DNA of 64,000 bases from Oscillospiraceae bacterium. GTDB lineage: Bacteria; Bacillota; Clostridia; Oscillospirales; Ruminococcaceae. The stretch spans positions 992,001-1,056,000 of the forward strand of contig CP107208.1 of NCBI GenBank assembly GCA_025758045.1, written 5' to 3'. This document shows positions 27,777 through 36,078 of the stretch, piece after piece. A program made the position numbers and the translations under genes. The notes beneath the pieces were generated by a model. That model had not been told where the DNA came from. It ran no database searches and was given only the letters and a program-made list of their open reading frames with translations. Position 1 is the first letter of the stretch. Every line of letters starts with the position of its first letter.

Positions 27777-28607
27777 TTGAATCAAAACTGGATCGTAGAA
27801 AATCTGAACAATGCCTTTTCCACTTGGAACGGAAAATTGACAGAGCTTTGGGGGCTGGTGACAACCAGCCCCCAATCTTTTAAGGGCGGGGCTGTATGGG
27901 GCGTGATGCAAAGTCTGCACAATGCGATGATCGGCATCGGCTATGCGCTGATCGTGCTGTTCTTTGCCATATCGCTGTTCAAAAACACTGCCAACTTCCA
28001 TGAACTCAAACGCCCGGAGGCTGCCGTGCATTACCTCATTCGCTTTGTGGCAGCCAAAACCTTGGTGGGTTACGGCATGGACATCATGCTCAATATCTTT
28101 TCCATCTGCAATGGCGTGGTCAGTGATATGGCTGCCGGTATGGGCGGCATTTCGCAGGCTATGGTCGCACTGCCCGGTGAGGTGCAGTCTGCCATTGAAA
28201 ATGTCGGCTTTTTAGCCAGCATCCCTTTGTGGCTCGTCACGATTCTGGGCAGTCTGTTCATCACGGTGCTGTCGTTCGTGATGATCCTCACCGTGTACGG
28301 GCGGTTCTTTCGCCTGTATATGTACACGGCGCTGGCTCCCTTGCCGCTGGCGAGCTTTGCCGGGGAAAGCACACAGTCGGTCGGCATTTCCTTTATCAAG
28401 AGTTATGTCGGCGTCTGCCTGGAGGGGGCAGTCATCGTGCTGGCGTGTGTCATCTATGCCGCTTTTGTCAGCACGCCCACGGTTTCGGGCGGCGAGGCTA
28501 CCACGATGGTGTGGAGTTATCTGACCGAAATTATCTTCAATATGCTTGTGCTGGTCGGGCTGATCAAAGGCTCCGACCGCATAATCCACGAAATGATGGG
28601 GTTGTAA
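27777..28607 (+). CDS. VirB6/TrbL-like conjugation membrane protein
   Basis: This 276-residue polytopic membrane protein is the VirB6-like part of the conjugation channel. About five to six hydrophobic spans are seen, for example IGIGYALIVLFFAISLF and SIPLWLVTILGSLFITVLSF. The family hallmark segment YTALAPLPLASFAGE lies near residue 185. The start is a TTG at 27777, placed after GAAGGTG. It is followed four bases later by the PrgI gene, and both belong with VirB4. Confidence 0.85.
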   Translation: MNQNWIVENLNNAFSTWNGKLTELWGLVTTSPQSFKGGAVWGVMQSLHNAMIGIGYALIVLFFAISLFKNTANFHELKRPEAAVHYLIRFVAAKTLVGYGMDIMLNIFSICNGVVSDMAAGMGGISQAMVALPGEVQSAIENVGFLASIPLWLVTILGSLFITVLSFVMILTVYGRFFRLYMYTALAPLPLASFAGESTQSVGISFIKSYVGVCLEGAVIVLACVIYAAFVSTPTVSGGEATTMVWSYLTEIIFNMLVLVGLIKGSDRIIHEMMGL

Positions 28608-28611
28608 AAGT

Positions 28612-28953
28612 ATGCAGATTCCGATCAATAAAGACATTCGGCGCTATCAGGAAGAAATTCTTATGGGGCTGACCCTGCGCCAGTTACTTTGTTCCGGCAT
28701 CGCCATTGGGTTGGCGGTGCTGATTTATTTATGGACAAAACCGCTGTTGGGGCAGGAAACCGCCAGCTGGCTGTGTATCCTTGCCGCGGCACCCATTGCC
28801 GCCGCGGGATTTTTAAGCTATGACGGGCTACCGTTTGAAAAGTTTGTTATCATCGTGTTGGAAAGCGCGATTCTGTACAACGGTTGGCGGGTATGGAAAA
28901 CCGAACTGCGCCCCAAACAAAAAGGAAAGGTGAAGAAGATTGCGTTTAAGTGA
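28612..28953 (+). CDS. PrgI-family membrane protein
   Basis: This 113-residue protein has two central hydrophobic spans (residues 20-40 and 47-66) and begins with the PrgI signature of the form IPINKDIRRYQEEIL. PrgI-type proteins sit between VirB6-like and VirB4 genes in Gram-positive conjugation systems and are thought to act in the VirB3 position. Its stop overlaps the VirB4 start by 14 bases, which suggests coupled translation. Confidence 0.88.
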   Translation: MQIPINKDIRRYQEEILMGLTLRQLLCSGIAIGLAVLIYLWTKPLLGQETASWLCILAAAPIAAAGFLSYDGLPFEKFVIIVLESAILYNGWRVWKTELRPKQKGKVKKIAFK

Positions 28954-31288
28954 GTATGCGTCAACCCAAAGAACCTACGGCAGCCGCAAGGTGCCGCGCA
29001 GTGTGCAGCAGAGCATCCCCATCGACCGAATCTATGAGGACGGGACATGGCGCTGCGGCAATGTGTACAGCCAGATGTGGTCCATGCCGGACATCAACTT
29101 TACAATGAGCGATGAGGACAATAAAGCAAAAATCCTTAACCTGCTCGGCAAGGTGTATATGGGTGTGCCTTCTGACTGCTGGCTGAAAATCTGCATTGTC
29201 AGCCAGCGCATGGACGAGAAGTGCTTCCGCGAAAATGTTTTGCTGCACCGCAACCTTGACGGCTTGGATAAGTGGCGTGTAGAACGCAACCGCCGAATCC
29301 GACAATGCGTCCAAGACGCGGGCAATGTGGTGCAGCACAAGTATCTGATTCTATCCACCAACAAACAGAACGTTAACGATGCCCGCAGCCGTCTGCGGCA
29401 GGTGCAGGGCAACCTTCTGGCGGAGCTTTCCAATCTGGGCTGTACAATCAAACCTATGACAAACAATGAACGATTGGAGGTGCTGCACAACTTCTTTCGG
29501 CGCGGCGAGGAAGGGCGCTTTCAGTTCAGCTTTGATGACTACGGAAAATTGGGCAACGATTTCCGCAACACGATTGCACCCGATGCGATGCGCTTTACAA
29601 CCCAACACGCGGAAATAGACGATGGATTTGCCAAGGCAATGGCGATTGCGCAGTATCCGCAGCAGCTGAGCGATAATTTTGTGGCGACGCTGCTCCAACA
29701 GGTGCCGTACATCGTTCTCAGCATTGATATTACACCGGTAGAAACCGAGGATGCAATGCGGGAAATCGAGGCTTCTCAAATGAAGATTGACTCCGAAAAG
29801 TACCGCGCAAACCGACGCAACGTAGAAAATCTCGACTTTATGGCAACCATCTCTCCTCGCAACCAACAGCAGGAAAAGTACACAGCAGAGATCCGCAATG
29901 CCATCTGTGAGGGCGACCAACAGGTATTTATGGTGCTTTTGAGTGTGGCGTTCTTTGCCGACACGCCGGACGAATTGCGGCAGGAAACCGATGCACTGCA
30001 ATCGGCAGCTTCCAATTTCAACTGCCGCTTTACCGAGATGCGCTTTCAGCAGGAAAACTGCTTTAACACAGCTATGCCCTATGGGCTGCGCCGTGTGGAA
30101 AGCAGCCACATGATGCTGACCCGCAGCGTCACGGCGCTGGTGCCGTTTGTGGCGCAGGAAGTACAATCCCCGCAGGGTATCTTCTACGGCAGAAACGCAA
30201 TTACCGGCAACCTGATCGTGGGCGACCGCACCAAGCTCATCAACGGCAATGCGATGGTGATTGCCACCTCCGGCAGCGGCAAATCCATGAGCGTGAAGAT
30301 GGAAATTATAATGGAGTTTTTGCGCTGGCCGAACGCGCGGTTCATTCTGGTGGACCCGGAAAATGAATATGAGCTGCTGGTCAAGGCGCTGGGCGGCGAG
30401 GCGATCAAGGTGTCTGTGGACAGCCGGACATACTTTAATCCGCTGGATTATCATTACGACCCCAAGACCGATGTGCCGCCCGATGTTGCCAAAATTGAGT
30501 TTGTACTGTCGATGCTGGACAAGCTGATCGGCGAGAATGGGCATCTTCAGCCGGAGGACAGAAGCCTGATTGCTGCCAGCCTCAAAAACATTTATAAACC
30601 GCTGATTGCCTCCGGCTACACAGCGCCCTGCCCGACGCTCGGTGATTTGTATCGGGATTTGAACAAATCCAACCTGCGTCGCGCAAAGCAGCTGGCGTTG
30701 ATGCTGGATGTATTCGCCAACGGCAGCTTGCAGGCGTTTTCCCACACCACCAATGTGGATATGAACAACCGCCTGATTTGCTTTAATATCCAAAGTCTGG
30801 GCGACCAGCTCCGCCCGATTGCCATGATGTCCCTGCTGGAGTTCATCAATATGCAGGTGATGACCAACCGCCGCAAGGACGCCACGGCGGCAACATGGAT
30901 CTACTTTGATGAGATTCATGTGCTGTTAAAGGACCCGATGAGTTCCAATTTCCTGTATTCCTCTTGGAAAAGGTTCCGCAAGTACAATGCCTACGCCACC
31001 GGCATCTCGCAGGATATTCAGGATTATCTGGATAACCCCGTGGCGTATGCGCTGCTTTCCAACAGTGAGTTTGTCATTATGCTGCGGCAATCGAAAAGTC
31101 TGGAAGCCTTGGAACGCCTGTACGGGCTGTCCAAGCCGCAGCTGGAATTTCTGCGCAACGCCAGCGAGGGACACGGCATTATCAAGATGGGCAACAGCAT
31201 GATACCGTTCTCCAATCTGGAACCCAAGGATACGGCGGTGTATAAGCTCATCACGACCAAACCGGGTGAGGCAACCGCAGAGAAATGA
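28940..31288 (+). CDS. virB4: VirB4-type conjugation ATPase
   Basis: This is the main energising ATPase of the conjugation channel, 782 residues long. Walker A is IATSGSGKSMS near residue 448 and Walker B is TWIYFDEIHVLL near residue 655. The RGISQDIQDYL-like region (TGISQDIQDYL) follows. The start is TTG at 28940, behind AAAGG and inside the prgI 3' end. The stop codon lies in a perfect 17-base tandem duplication. This gene closes the plus-strand transfer operon and is followed by a terminator. Confidence 0.93.
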   Translation: MRLSEYASTQRTYGSRKVPRSVQQSIPIDRIYEDGTWRCGNVYSQMWSMPDINFTMSDEDNKAKILNLLGKVYMGVPSDCWLKICIVSQRMDEKCFRENVLLHRNLDGLDKWRVERNRRIRQCVQDAGNVVQHKYLILSTNKQNVNDARSRLRQVQGNLLAELSNLGCTIKPMTNNERLEVLHNFFRRGEEGRFQFSFDDYGKLGNDFRNTIAPDAMRFTTQHAEIDDGFAKAMAIAQYPQQLSDNFVATLLQQVPYIVLSIDITPVETEDAMREIEASQMKIDSEKYRANRRNVENLDFMATISPRNQQQEKYTAEIRNAICEGDQQVFMVLLSVAFFADTPDELRQETDALQSAASNFNCRFTEMRFQQENCFNTAMPYGLRRVESSHMMLTRSVTALVPFVAQEVQSPQGIFYGRNAITGNLIVGDRTKLINGNAMVIATSGSGKSMSVKMEIIMEFLRWPNARFILVDPENEYELLVKALGGEAIKVSVDSRTYFNPLDYHYDPKTDVPPDVAKIEFVLSMLDKLIGENGHLQPEDRSLIAASLKNIYKPLIASGYTAPCPTLGDLYRDLNKSNLRRAKQLALMLDVFANGSLQAFSHTTNVDMNNRLICFNIQSLGDQLRPIAMMSLLEFINMQVMTNRRKDATAATWIYFDEIHVLLKDPMSSNFLYSSWKRFRKYNAYATGISQDIQDYLDNPVAYALLSNSEFVIMLRQSKSLEALERLYGLSKPQLEFLRNASEGHGIIKMGNSMIPFSNLEPKDTAVYKLITTKPGEATAEK

Positions 31289-31313
31289 TTTTGCATGAGA
31301 AATGATTTTGCAT
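31280..31313. repeat. 17-base tandem duplication at the virB4 stop
   Basis: A 17-base unit beginning GAGAAATG and ending TTGCAT is present twice in direct, abutting copies at 31280-31296 and 31297-31313. The first copy contains the virB4 stop codon, so the duplication does not alter the protein. Confidence 0.9.
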
Positions 31314-31319
31314 AAAGAA

Positions 31320-31341
31320 AAGGCGGGCCGAAGCCCGCCTT
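31320..31341. terminator. Bidirectional terminator between virB4 and minus-strand genes
   Basis: AAGGCGGGC, loop CGAA, GCCCGCCTT is a perfect nine-pair stem. It lies between convergent genes and could serve both strands. Confidence 0.8.
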
Positions 31342-31356
31342 AGAATTAGTGGCAGT

Positions 31357-31563
31357 CTAGTGCTGCCAGATATTGTTTTCTAAATCACGCAGACGCGCTT
31401 TGTAGTCGTTAATAAGCGCCTGCGTGTTTTCTGTATCGGGGAAGCTGACAATATAGCCGTCCTCGGATTCGTGAAAGCCGACAATGCCCGCAAGCCCTGC
31501 CATCTCCGCAACCTTGACCAAGGTATGGTAATCATACTCACTGTTGTTTATGTGTAAAATCAT
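31357..31563 (-). CDS. Small hypothetical protein
   Basis: This 68-residue protein has no recognised family. It is acidic and contains the segments YDYHTLVKVAEMAGL and GYIVSFPDTENTQALINDY. A good ribosome site, AGGAGAA, lies eight bases upstream on the minus strand. It is the last gene of the minus-strand group that holds the VOC, ASCH, SRAP and repressor genes. Confidence 0.6.
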   Translation of the reverse strand: MILHINNSEYDYHTLVKVAEMAGLAGIVGFHESEDGYIVSFPDTENTQALINDYKARLRDLENNIWQH

Positions 31564-31646
31564 GGGGTTCTCCTAACTGCCGTTATTTGTTGCGGATTTG
31601 TTCTACAAACTGGAAGTTGGCAATTTCCTATACCTATGATTTCTTA

Positions 31647-32099
31647 TCAAAGAGGCTGCATCATTTCAAGGATAATGCCATCCGGGTCTCTGAAATAAAA
31701 CGCTCTGCTTTCCCCAAATCCATCTGCCCTAAAGTCGAAATACTGCGGTTCAGACAAGCACTCCACATGATTTTCGATAAGGGTATTATAGACAGAATCA
31801 ATGTCATCCGTATAGAAACATACTTCCGAGATGGATGTCGTAAACAAGTCGGATTGTTCTTTATGAATCTCGCTGTTTACGAACTGAATCAGCTCGACCG
31901 GTGGCGTTTCAATAGCCTTAGAACCGTTCAAATAAGCGACCCTTGCTTTGCAATTTGCTCTACGAAACATTTTATCGGTTTCTTTGCCTTCCATAAAAAT
32001 TTCTCCTTGAAACGCAAGACCAAGGATGTCCCTGTAGAAAGCAACCGAGCGATCCAAATCAGAAACTGTTAATCCAACGTGATAAATTCTTCCAACCAT
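31647..32099 (-). CDS. VOC-family (glyoxalase/dioxygenase-fold) protein
   Basis: This 150-residue protein has the vicinal oxygen chelate fold pattern. The first beta-alpha unit is RIYHVGLTVSDLDRSVAFYRDILGL, and the second ends in FYFRDPDGIILEMMQ. Metal ligands likely include His6 (YHVGL) and the glutamate near the C-terminus (ILEMM). The substrate is unknown; related proteins act in aldehyde detoxification or drug resistance. The start at 32099 was chosen because GGGAGGAA precedes it. Confidence 0.82.
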   Translation of the reverse strand: MVGRIYHVGLTVSDLDRSVAFYRDILGLAFQGEIFMEGKETDKMFRRANCKARVAYLNGSKAIETPPVELIQFVNSEIHKEQSDLFTTSISEVCFYTDDIDSVYNTLIENHVECLSEPQYFDFRADGFGESRAFYFRDPDGIILEMMQPL

Positions 32100-32130
32100 A
32101 TATATTCCTCCCAAGAAATTTCGATTTATC

Positions 32131-32568
32131 TCACTGCCCATCTGCGCGGTAAATCACATCAAAATACTCGCAGACGCACTTCATGCTTTCGTCAAAGTTC
32201 CTGCCGATTTCCTCACACGCTGCGGCAAACGCCTTGCGGTGGGCTTTCTTCCACGCGGCAAGGGTGCCGTCCCCCTCGGCGGCGGCACAGTCTGCCGTCA
32301 CATCTTCAAACGGGACAACGTCCACCTTTGTGGTGCGGGTAATGCAGCGCGGCTGCATATCGCTGTCCAGCACGACCGTGTAATCACCCGTGCGCGGCAG
32401 CAGCTGCATCTGGGCTTCAAACAGGCTGAACAACCCTGTGTTGGCGCGTTTTTTGCCGCAAAGAATGTTGTCCAGAATTTCATCGGTGCCGTTGCTGTCA
32501 TAAAAACAGACATTGTAGGCAGGAATCGACACCCCTGAATCCTTTACAAATTTCTCAATTTGATCCAT
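32131..32568 (-). CDS. ASCH-domain protein
   Basis: This 145-residue protein matches the ASCH fold, a PUA-like domain linked to RNA or modified-nucleotide binding. Landmarks are ILCGKKRANTGLF, RTGDYTVVLDSDMQPRCI, TTKVDVVPFEDVTA and the EGDGTLAAWKKAHRKAF segment. Some ASCH proteins hydrolyse acetylated nucleosides, but no activity can be assigned here. It lies nine bases after the SRAP gene on the minus strand, in a DNA-damage-flavoured cluster. Confidence 0.83.
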   Translation of the reverse strand: MDQIEKFVKDSGVSIPAYNVCFYDSNGTDEILDNILCGKKRANTGLFSLFEAQMQLLPRTGDYTVVLDSDMQPRCITRTTKVDVVPFEDVTADCAAAEGDGTLAAWKKAHRKAFAAACEEIGRNFDESMKCVCEYFDVIYRADGQ

Positions 32569-32577
32569 AGAACCCTC

Positions 32578-33180
32578 TCACGCAAGATCATCAAAGCCTA
32601 ACTGCCCATCACAGCTTGTACGCAGCAGCAGCGGCGGGCGGCTGCAAAGCAGCTCCAGCGCCGCACCGGCGTCCACCAACCACGGGCGCACCTGCTCGTG
32701 GGAGAGCAGCAGCGGCATACGGTCGTGGATGGGCGCTACCGAATCGTTGGGCTCGGTGGTCAGAATGATAAAGCAGTTCACACCACTTATATTATCATAA
32801 ATGCCCGCCAAGTAAAGCGGCTGTCCCGGCATTTGAAAAAAATATTTGTGCTTGGCGGCGTCCCATTCATAAAAGCCGGTGGCGGGGATCACGCAGCGCT
32901 GGAAGGCAATACTGCGGCGAAACATCGGCTTTTCCGTCACCGTTTCGGCGCGGGCATTGATGATTTGCTGTCTGCCGCGAAAACCGGGCAACCCCCATTG
33001 CTGAAACTCGCCCACGATCTTCTCCCTGCGAGAAACCAGCACTGGTGCCACCTGCGAGGGGCAAATATCCCCTGCCATTGGGAAATTGAGTTCGTTTCCC
33101 TCGCTTCTGCGCTGTGCATCGCGCACGATCTGGCGAATCTCTTTATACTCATCGGCAGAAAACTGATACCGTCCACACAT
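32578..33180 (-). CDS. SRAP-domain protein (YedK/HMCES type)
   Basis: This 200-residue protein belongs to the SOS-response-associated peptidase family. The family caps abasic sites in single-stranded DNA by a covalent link through Cys2. The start MCGRYQF places Cys2 correctly. The other active-site residues appear in INARAET (Asn), GFYEW (Glu) and IHDRMPL (His). It lies 17 bases after the S24 repressor gene on the minus strand. Its role fits protection of ssDNA during or after conjugation. Confidence 0.93.
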   Translation of the reverse strand: MCGRYQFSADEYKEIRQIVRDAQRRSEGNELNFPMAGDICPSQVAPVLVSRREKIVGEFQQWGLPGFRGRQQIINARAETVTEKPMFRRSIAFQRCVIPATGFYEWDAAKHKYFFQMPGQPLYLAGIYDNISGVNCFIILTTEPNDSVAPIHDRMPLLLSHEQVRPWLVDAGAALELLCSRPPLLLRTSCDGQLGFDDLA

Positions 33181-33196
33181 ACGCGACGCTCCTTCC

Positions 33197-33883
33197 TTAT
33201 CCTACTACAATACCGGCGATTCTGAACTCGTCCTCCTCCCGCACAGGGATGGGGACGTATTTTTTATTCAAGGAAATCAGCGCAACGCCGTTTTCGTCCT
33301 TGCGCAGCTTTTTGCAATAGCCTTGGTCGTTCAAGGTGCAAAGCACAATATCGCCGTTGTTGGCATCTTGTGCCGCTTTGGCCCACACGGTCTGCCCGTT
33401 CACAAAGCGCGGCTCCATACTGTCACCGGCGATGCGGACACCGAACTCCGCCTTGGCGGGTACGGATTCGTCCACTTCGGTCATCTCTTGGGCGTCATCG
33501 TCCAGCCACTGACCGGTACCGGCAGAGGCAGGCTGTAAATAAACCGGCAGCAAACGCAGTGTCGGCTCCGGTTTTTCGGTAAACTCTGCCGTGTGCAGCA
33601 GCATAAATCGGTATTCCCCCAGACGCTGCTGCCCCACCGGATTCAGTTTGGGCTCAGAGTCCAGATACAAGTCTGCCACATCCTCAAACCCCAAAGCCTT
33701 TGCCAGCGCCACACCCACGGTAACGCGGGGTTCACGCTCGCCGGCCTCCCACGAAATCAAGGAGCGTGTGGACACAGCCTTCTCGGCTTCGGGCAGGAAC
33801 TGCTGCATTTTCTGTACGACCATCTCGCGGGTCATTTTCTGCGCCTCACGCGCGGCACGAATTCGCTTATTCCAGTTGCTCAC
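33197..33883 (-). CDS. XRE-S24 repressor (LexA/CI-like)
   Basis: This 228-residue repressor has an N-terminal XRE helix-turn-helix (residues 5-70) and a C-terminal S24 self-cleaving domain. The cleavage site is PASAGTG (Ala-Gly). The catalytic Ser lies in GDSMEP and a Lys follows 37 residues later in the CKKL region, the normal spacing. It would be inactivated by RecA on single-stranded DNA. It is divergent from a Y-family polymerase gene, and inverted repeats lie in both promoters. It heads a minus-strand operon with the SRAP, ASCH and VOC genes. Confidence 0.92.
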   Translation of the reverse strand: MSNWNKRIRAAREAQKMTREMVVQKMQQFLPEAEKAVSTRSLISWEAGEREPRVTVGVALAKALGFEDVADLYLDSEPKLNPVGQQRLGEYRFMLLHTAEFTEKPEPTLRLLPVYLQPASAGTGQWLDDDAQEMTEVDESVPAKAEFGVRIAGDSMEPRFVNGQTVWAKAAQDANNGDIVLCTLNDQGYCKKLRKDENGVALISLNKKYVPIPVREEDEFRIAGIVVG

Positions 33884-33902
33884 GGTATATCACCTCAAAC
33901 AT

Positions 33903-33931
33903 ATTGTACTGCCTTTTGTATGTAAAGTCAA
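33903..33931 (-). promoter_or_regulatory. Promoter of the S24 repressor operon
   Basis: On the minus strand, TTGACT (33926-33931) and TACAAT (33903-33908) are separated by 17 bases. An inverted repeat GTGTA-N4-TACAC lies at 33932-33945, directly beside the -35 box, and may be the repressor operator. Confidence 0.75.
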
Positions 33932-33976
33932 GTGTACAATTACACGGATTTTCATTTGCAGTTTAGCAAATCACAC

Positions 33977-34005
33977 TTGAAAGTGAAATATTGTGGTGTT
34001 ACAAT
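33977..34005 (+). promoter_or_regulatory. Promoter of the Y-family polymerase operon
   Basis: TTGAAA (33977-33982) and TACAAT (34000-34005) are separated by 17 bases. The -35 box lies within the inverted repeat CACTT-GA-AAGTG (33974-33985), a good candidate operator for the divergent S24 repressor. Confidence 0.78.
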
Positions 34006-34029
34006 AGGCGTATAGGAGGTGGGAACGAT

Positions 34030-35283
34030 ATGGGACAGCGGCATATACTGCATTGCGATTGCAACTGCTTTTACGCAAGCGTTGAAATGCAGGAACACCC
34101 GGAACTGCGCGGGAAAAGCATTGCCGTATGCGGTGACCCGGAGGCGCGGCACGGTATCGTTCTCACCGCAAGCTATCCCGCCAAGCGGATGGGCGTGAAA
34201 ACGGCAATGCCCATCTGGGAGGCAAAGCAGCATTGCCGGAATCTGATCGTGGTTCCCGCCAGCTATGGCAAATACCAGAAATACAGCAGCTATGTGCGCG
34301 AGATTTTCCGTGACTACACCGACCAAGTGGAGAGTTTTGGCTTGGACGAGGCGTGGCTGGATATTACGGGCAGTCTGGGTTTGTTTGGGGACCCTGTAAA
34401 AATTGCCAAAGAAATCAGCGACCGCATTAAACGGGAGTTGGGAATCACCGTTTCGATTGGCGTTTCTTTTAATAAAATCACCGCAAAACTCGGCAGCGAT
34501 TATAAAAAGCCCGATGCCATAACGGTCATCGAGCCTGATAATTATAAGCAAATTGTCTACCCGCTGCCGGTGGGTGACCTTTTGTATGTGGGCAATGCCA
34601 CACAGCGCAAGCTCGGCAGTTACGGCATCCGCACCATCGGTCAGCTTGCGGAAACGAACCCTGAAGTCCTCAAGGGCTGGTTTGGCGTGATGGGCTATAC
34701 ACTCTCGGCATTTGCGCGCGGATTGGACCAGACGCCGGTCGCCAAGCAGGATGCACATTCTGCCATTAAGAGTGTGGGCAACAGCGCCACCACACCGCGC
34801 GATTTGACCACAGATGAAGATGTGTGGCTGATGTTGGTGCTGCTCTCCGAAAGCGTTGCCATGCGTATGCGCGACCTCGGCAGTAAGTGCAATGTGGTGG
34901 AGATATATGTGCGCGATAATGAACTGTCTGGTTTTACACGCCGCCGAAAGCTGGACAACCCCACCAATGTAAGTATAGAAATTGCCCGCATCGCCTTTGA
35001 ATTGTTCAAGCGCAATTATTCGTGGCCGAAGCCCCTGCGCGGCATTGGTGTGCGCGGTGCCGATCTGTGCCCCGCAGACTGCGCAGTGCAATTAGGCTTT
35101 TTCTCCAATGAGGAAAAGCGCGAGAAGCTGGAGCACATCGACAAAGCCGTGGACACTCTGCGCCAGCGGTACGGCTACCGCAGTGTGCAGAGGGCCGTAG
35201 TATACACAGACCCGGTGCTGGGCAGCATTAACGCCTACGATGACCATAATATTCACCCGGTTGGGTACTTTCATACAGCTTGA
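34030..35283 (+). CDS. Y-family DNA polymerase (UmuC/DinB type)
   Basis: This 417-residue translesion polymerase would copy damaged DNA and is probably induced when the S24 repressor is cleaved. The catalytic motifs are CDCNCFYASVE near residue 7 and SFGLDEAWLDITG near residue 101, supplying the metal-binding acidic residues. The IRTIGQL helix-hairpin-helix and the C-terminal little-finger domain are present. The start at 34030 follows GGAGGTGGG. The short gene downstream is probably co-transcribed, as is typical for element-borne UmuC homologues. Confidence 0.92.
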   Translation: MGQRHILHCDCNCFYASVEMQEHPELRGKSIAVCGDPEARHGIVLTASYPAKRMGVKTAMPIWEAKQHCRNLIVVPASYGKYQKYSSYVREIFRDYTDQVESFGLDEAWLDITGSLGLFGDPVKIAKEISDRIKRELGITVSIGVSFNKITAKLGSDYKKPDAITVIEPDNYKQIVYPLPVGDLLYVGNATQRKLGSYGIRTIGQLAETNPEVLKGWFGVMGYTLSAFARGLDQTPVAKQDAHSAIKSVGNSATTPRDLTTDEDVWLMLVLLSESVAMRMRDLGSKCNVVEIYVRDNELSGFTRRRKLDNPTNVSIEIARIAFELFKRNYSWPKPLRGIGVRGADLCPADCAVQLGFFSNEEKREKLEHIDKAVDTLRQRYGYRSVQRAVVYTDPVLGSINAYDDHNIHPVGYFHTA

Positions 35284-35295
35284 GGAGGCACCATA

Positions 35296-35568
35296 ATGGT
35301 ACAAAGAGAGAAGCGATATGTGGCAGTCGATGTACGCTTCAGCACCGAGGGACGATTGCGACCTCTGCAGATTATTTTTGATAAAGGGCAGGTCTACAAA
35401 ATCGACAAGATCAAGGACATCTGCCGCCGCGCCGCCGATGTGGGCGGCGTTGGGGACCGCTACACCTGTATGATTCAAGGCAAAGAGCGCGAGTTATGGT
35501 TTGAAGATGGACGGTGGTTTGTGGCGGCGAAGGTGGCTACCAAGCAAGCGCCCCCGTCTAACGCATAA
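35296..35568 (+). CDS. Small protein accompanying the Y-family polymerase
   Basis: This 90-residue protein has no named function. It starts with REKRYVAVDVRFSTEGRLRP and ends with RELWFEDGRWFVAAKV, a pattern I associate with small proteins that follow UmuC-like genes on Clostridia elements. It starts 12 bases after the polymerase stop behind GAGGAGG-like bases. A polymerase accessory role is an inference from position only. Confidence 0.65.
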   Translation: MVQREKRYVAVDVRFSTEGRLRPLQIIFDKGQVYKIDKIKDICRRAADVGGVGDRYTCMIQGKERELWFEDGRWFVAAKVATKQAPPSNA

Positions 35569-35596
35569 GGAGCCGGACACTTTATATTTGTCACCC

Positions 35597-35630
35597 CCGC
35601 TGTATCACCCGATACAGCGGTATTTTTATT
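35597..35630 (+). terminator. Terminator after the polymerase operon
   Basis: CCGCTGTATC, loop ACCC, GATACAGCGG is a perfect ten-pair stem followed by TATTTTTATT. Confidence 0.88.
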
Positions 35631-35650
35631 GTCAAAAAGGAGATTTCTAC

Positions 35651-36076
35651 ATGGTAAACGAAAACAAAATCCGTATTCTGTATGTTCAGCCGGGCAAATA
35701 TCCGGAGGAACGGTTTGTTGTGAATGAGCTGCACCCCCTTCAGCAACTTGTCGGCGGGGATATTCAAGCCGTATACCCGTGGTCAAAGGACAATGTGGCG
35801 CTTATCTGCAACGATTCGGGCAAGGTGGACGGTCTGCCGCTGAACCGTTGCATTGAGGACTACGATGTTATCGCGGGCAATTTCTTTATCTGCGGTTTTT
35901 CCGGGGAGGAATTTTGCAGCCTGACCGACAAGCAGCTTCGACACTACGAAAAGCTGTTTCGTGACCCAGAGTTGTTCTTGCAGACCCTCATTGGCATTAT
36001 GCCGATGAAATGCACCCCTGACCAGTATAAACGCCTGATGCAGGAGCGCAGCGCCGCCAACCGTGGGGAGCGCTGA
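35651..36076 (+). CDS. DUF3846 protein (second copy)
   Basis: This 141-residue protein is a distant paralogue of the one at 1702-2103. It shares an N-terminal YVQPGKYPEE segment, a central acidic stretch, and FFICGFSGEEF near residue 85, where the first copy has FLVCGLSES. The ATG at 35651 follows AAAAAGGAG. It sits two bases before the M23 peptidase gene, so the two are probably co-translated. Function is unknown. Confidence 0.75.
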   Translation: MVNENKIRILYVQPGKYPEERFVVNELHPLQQLVGGDIQAVYPWSKDNVALICNDSGKVDGLPLNRCIEDYDVIAGNFFICGFSGEEFCSLTDKQLRHYEKLFRDPELFLQTLIGIMPMKCTPDQYKRLMQERSAANRGER

Positions 36077-36078
36077 CT

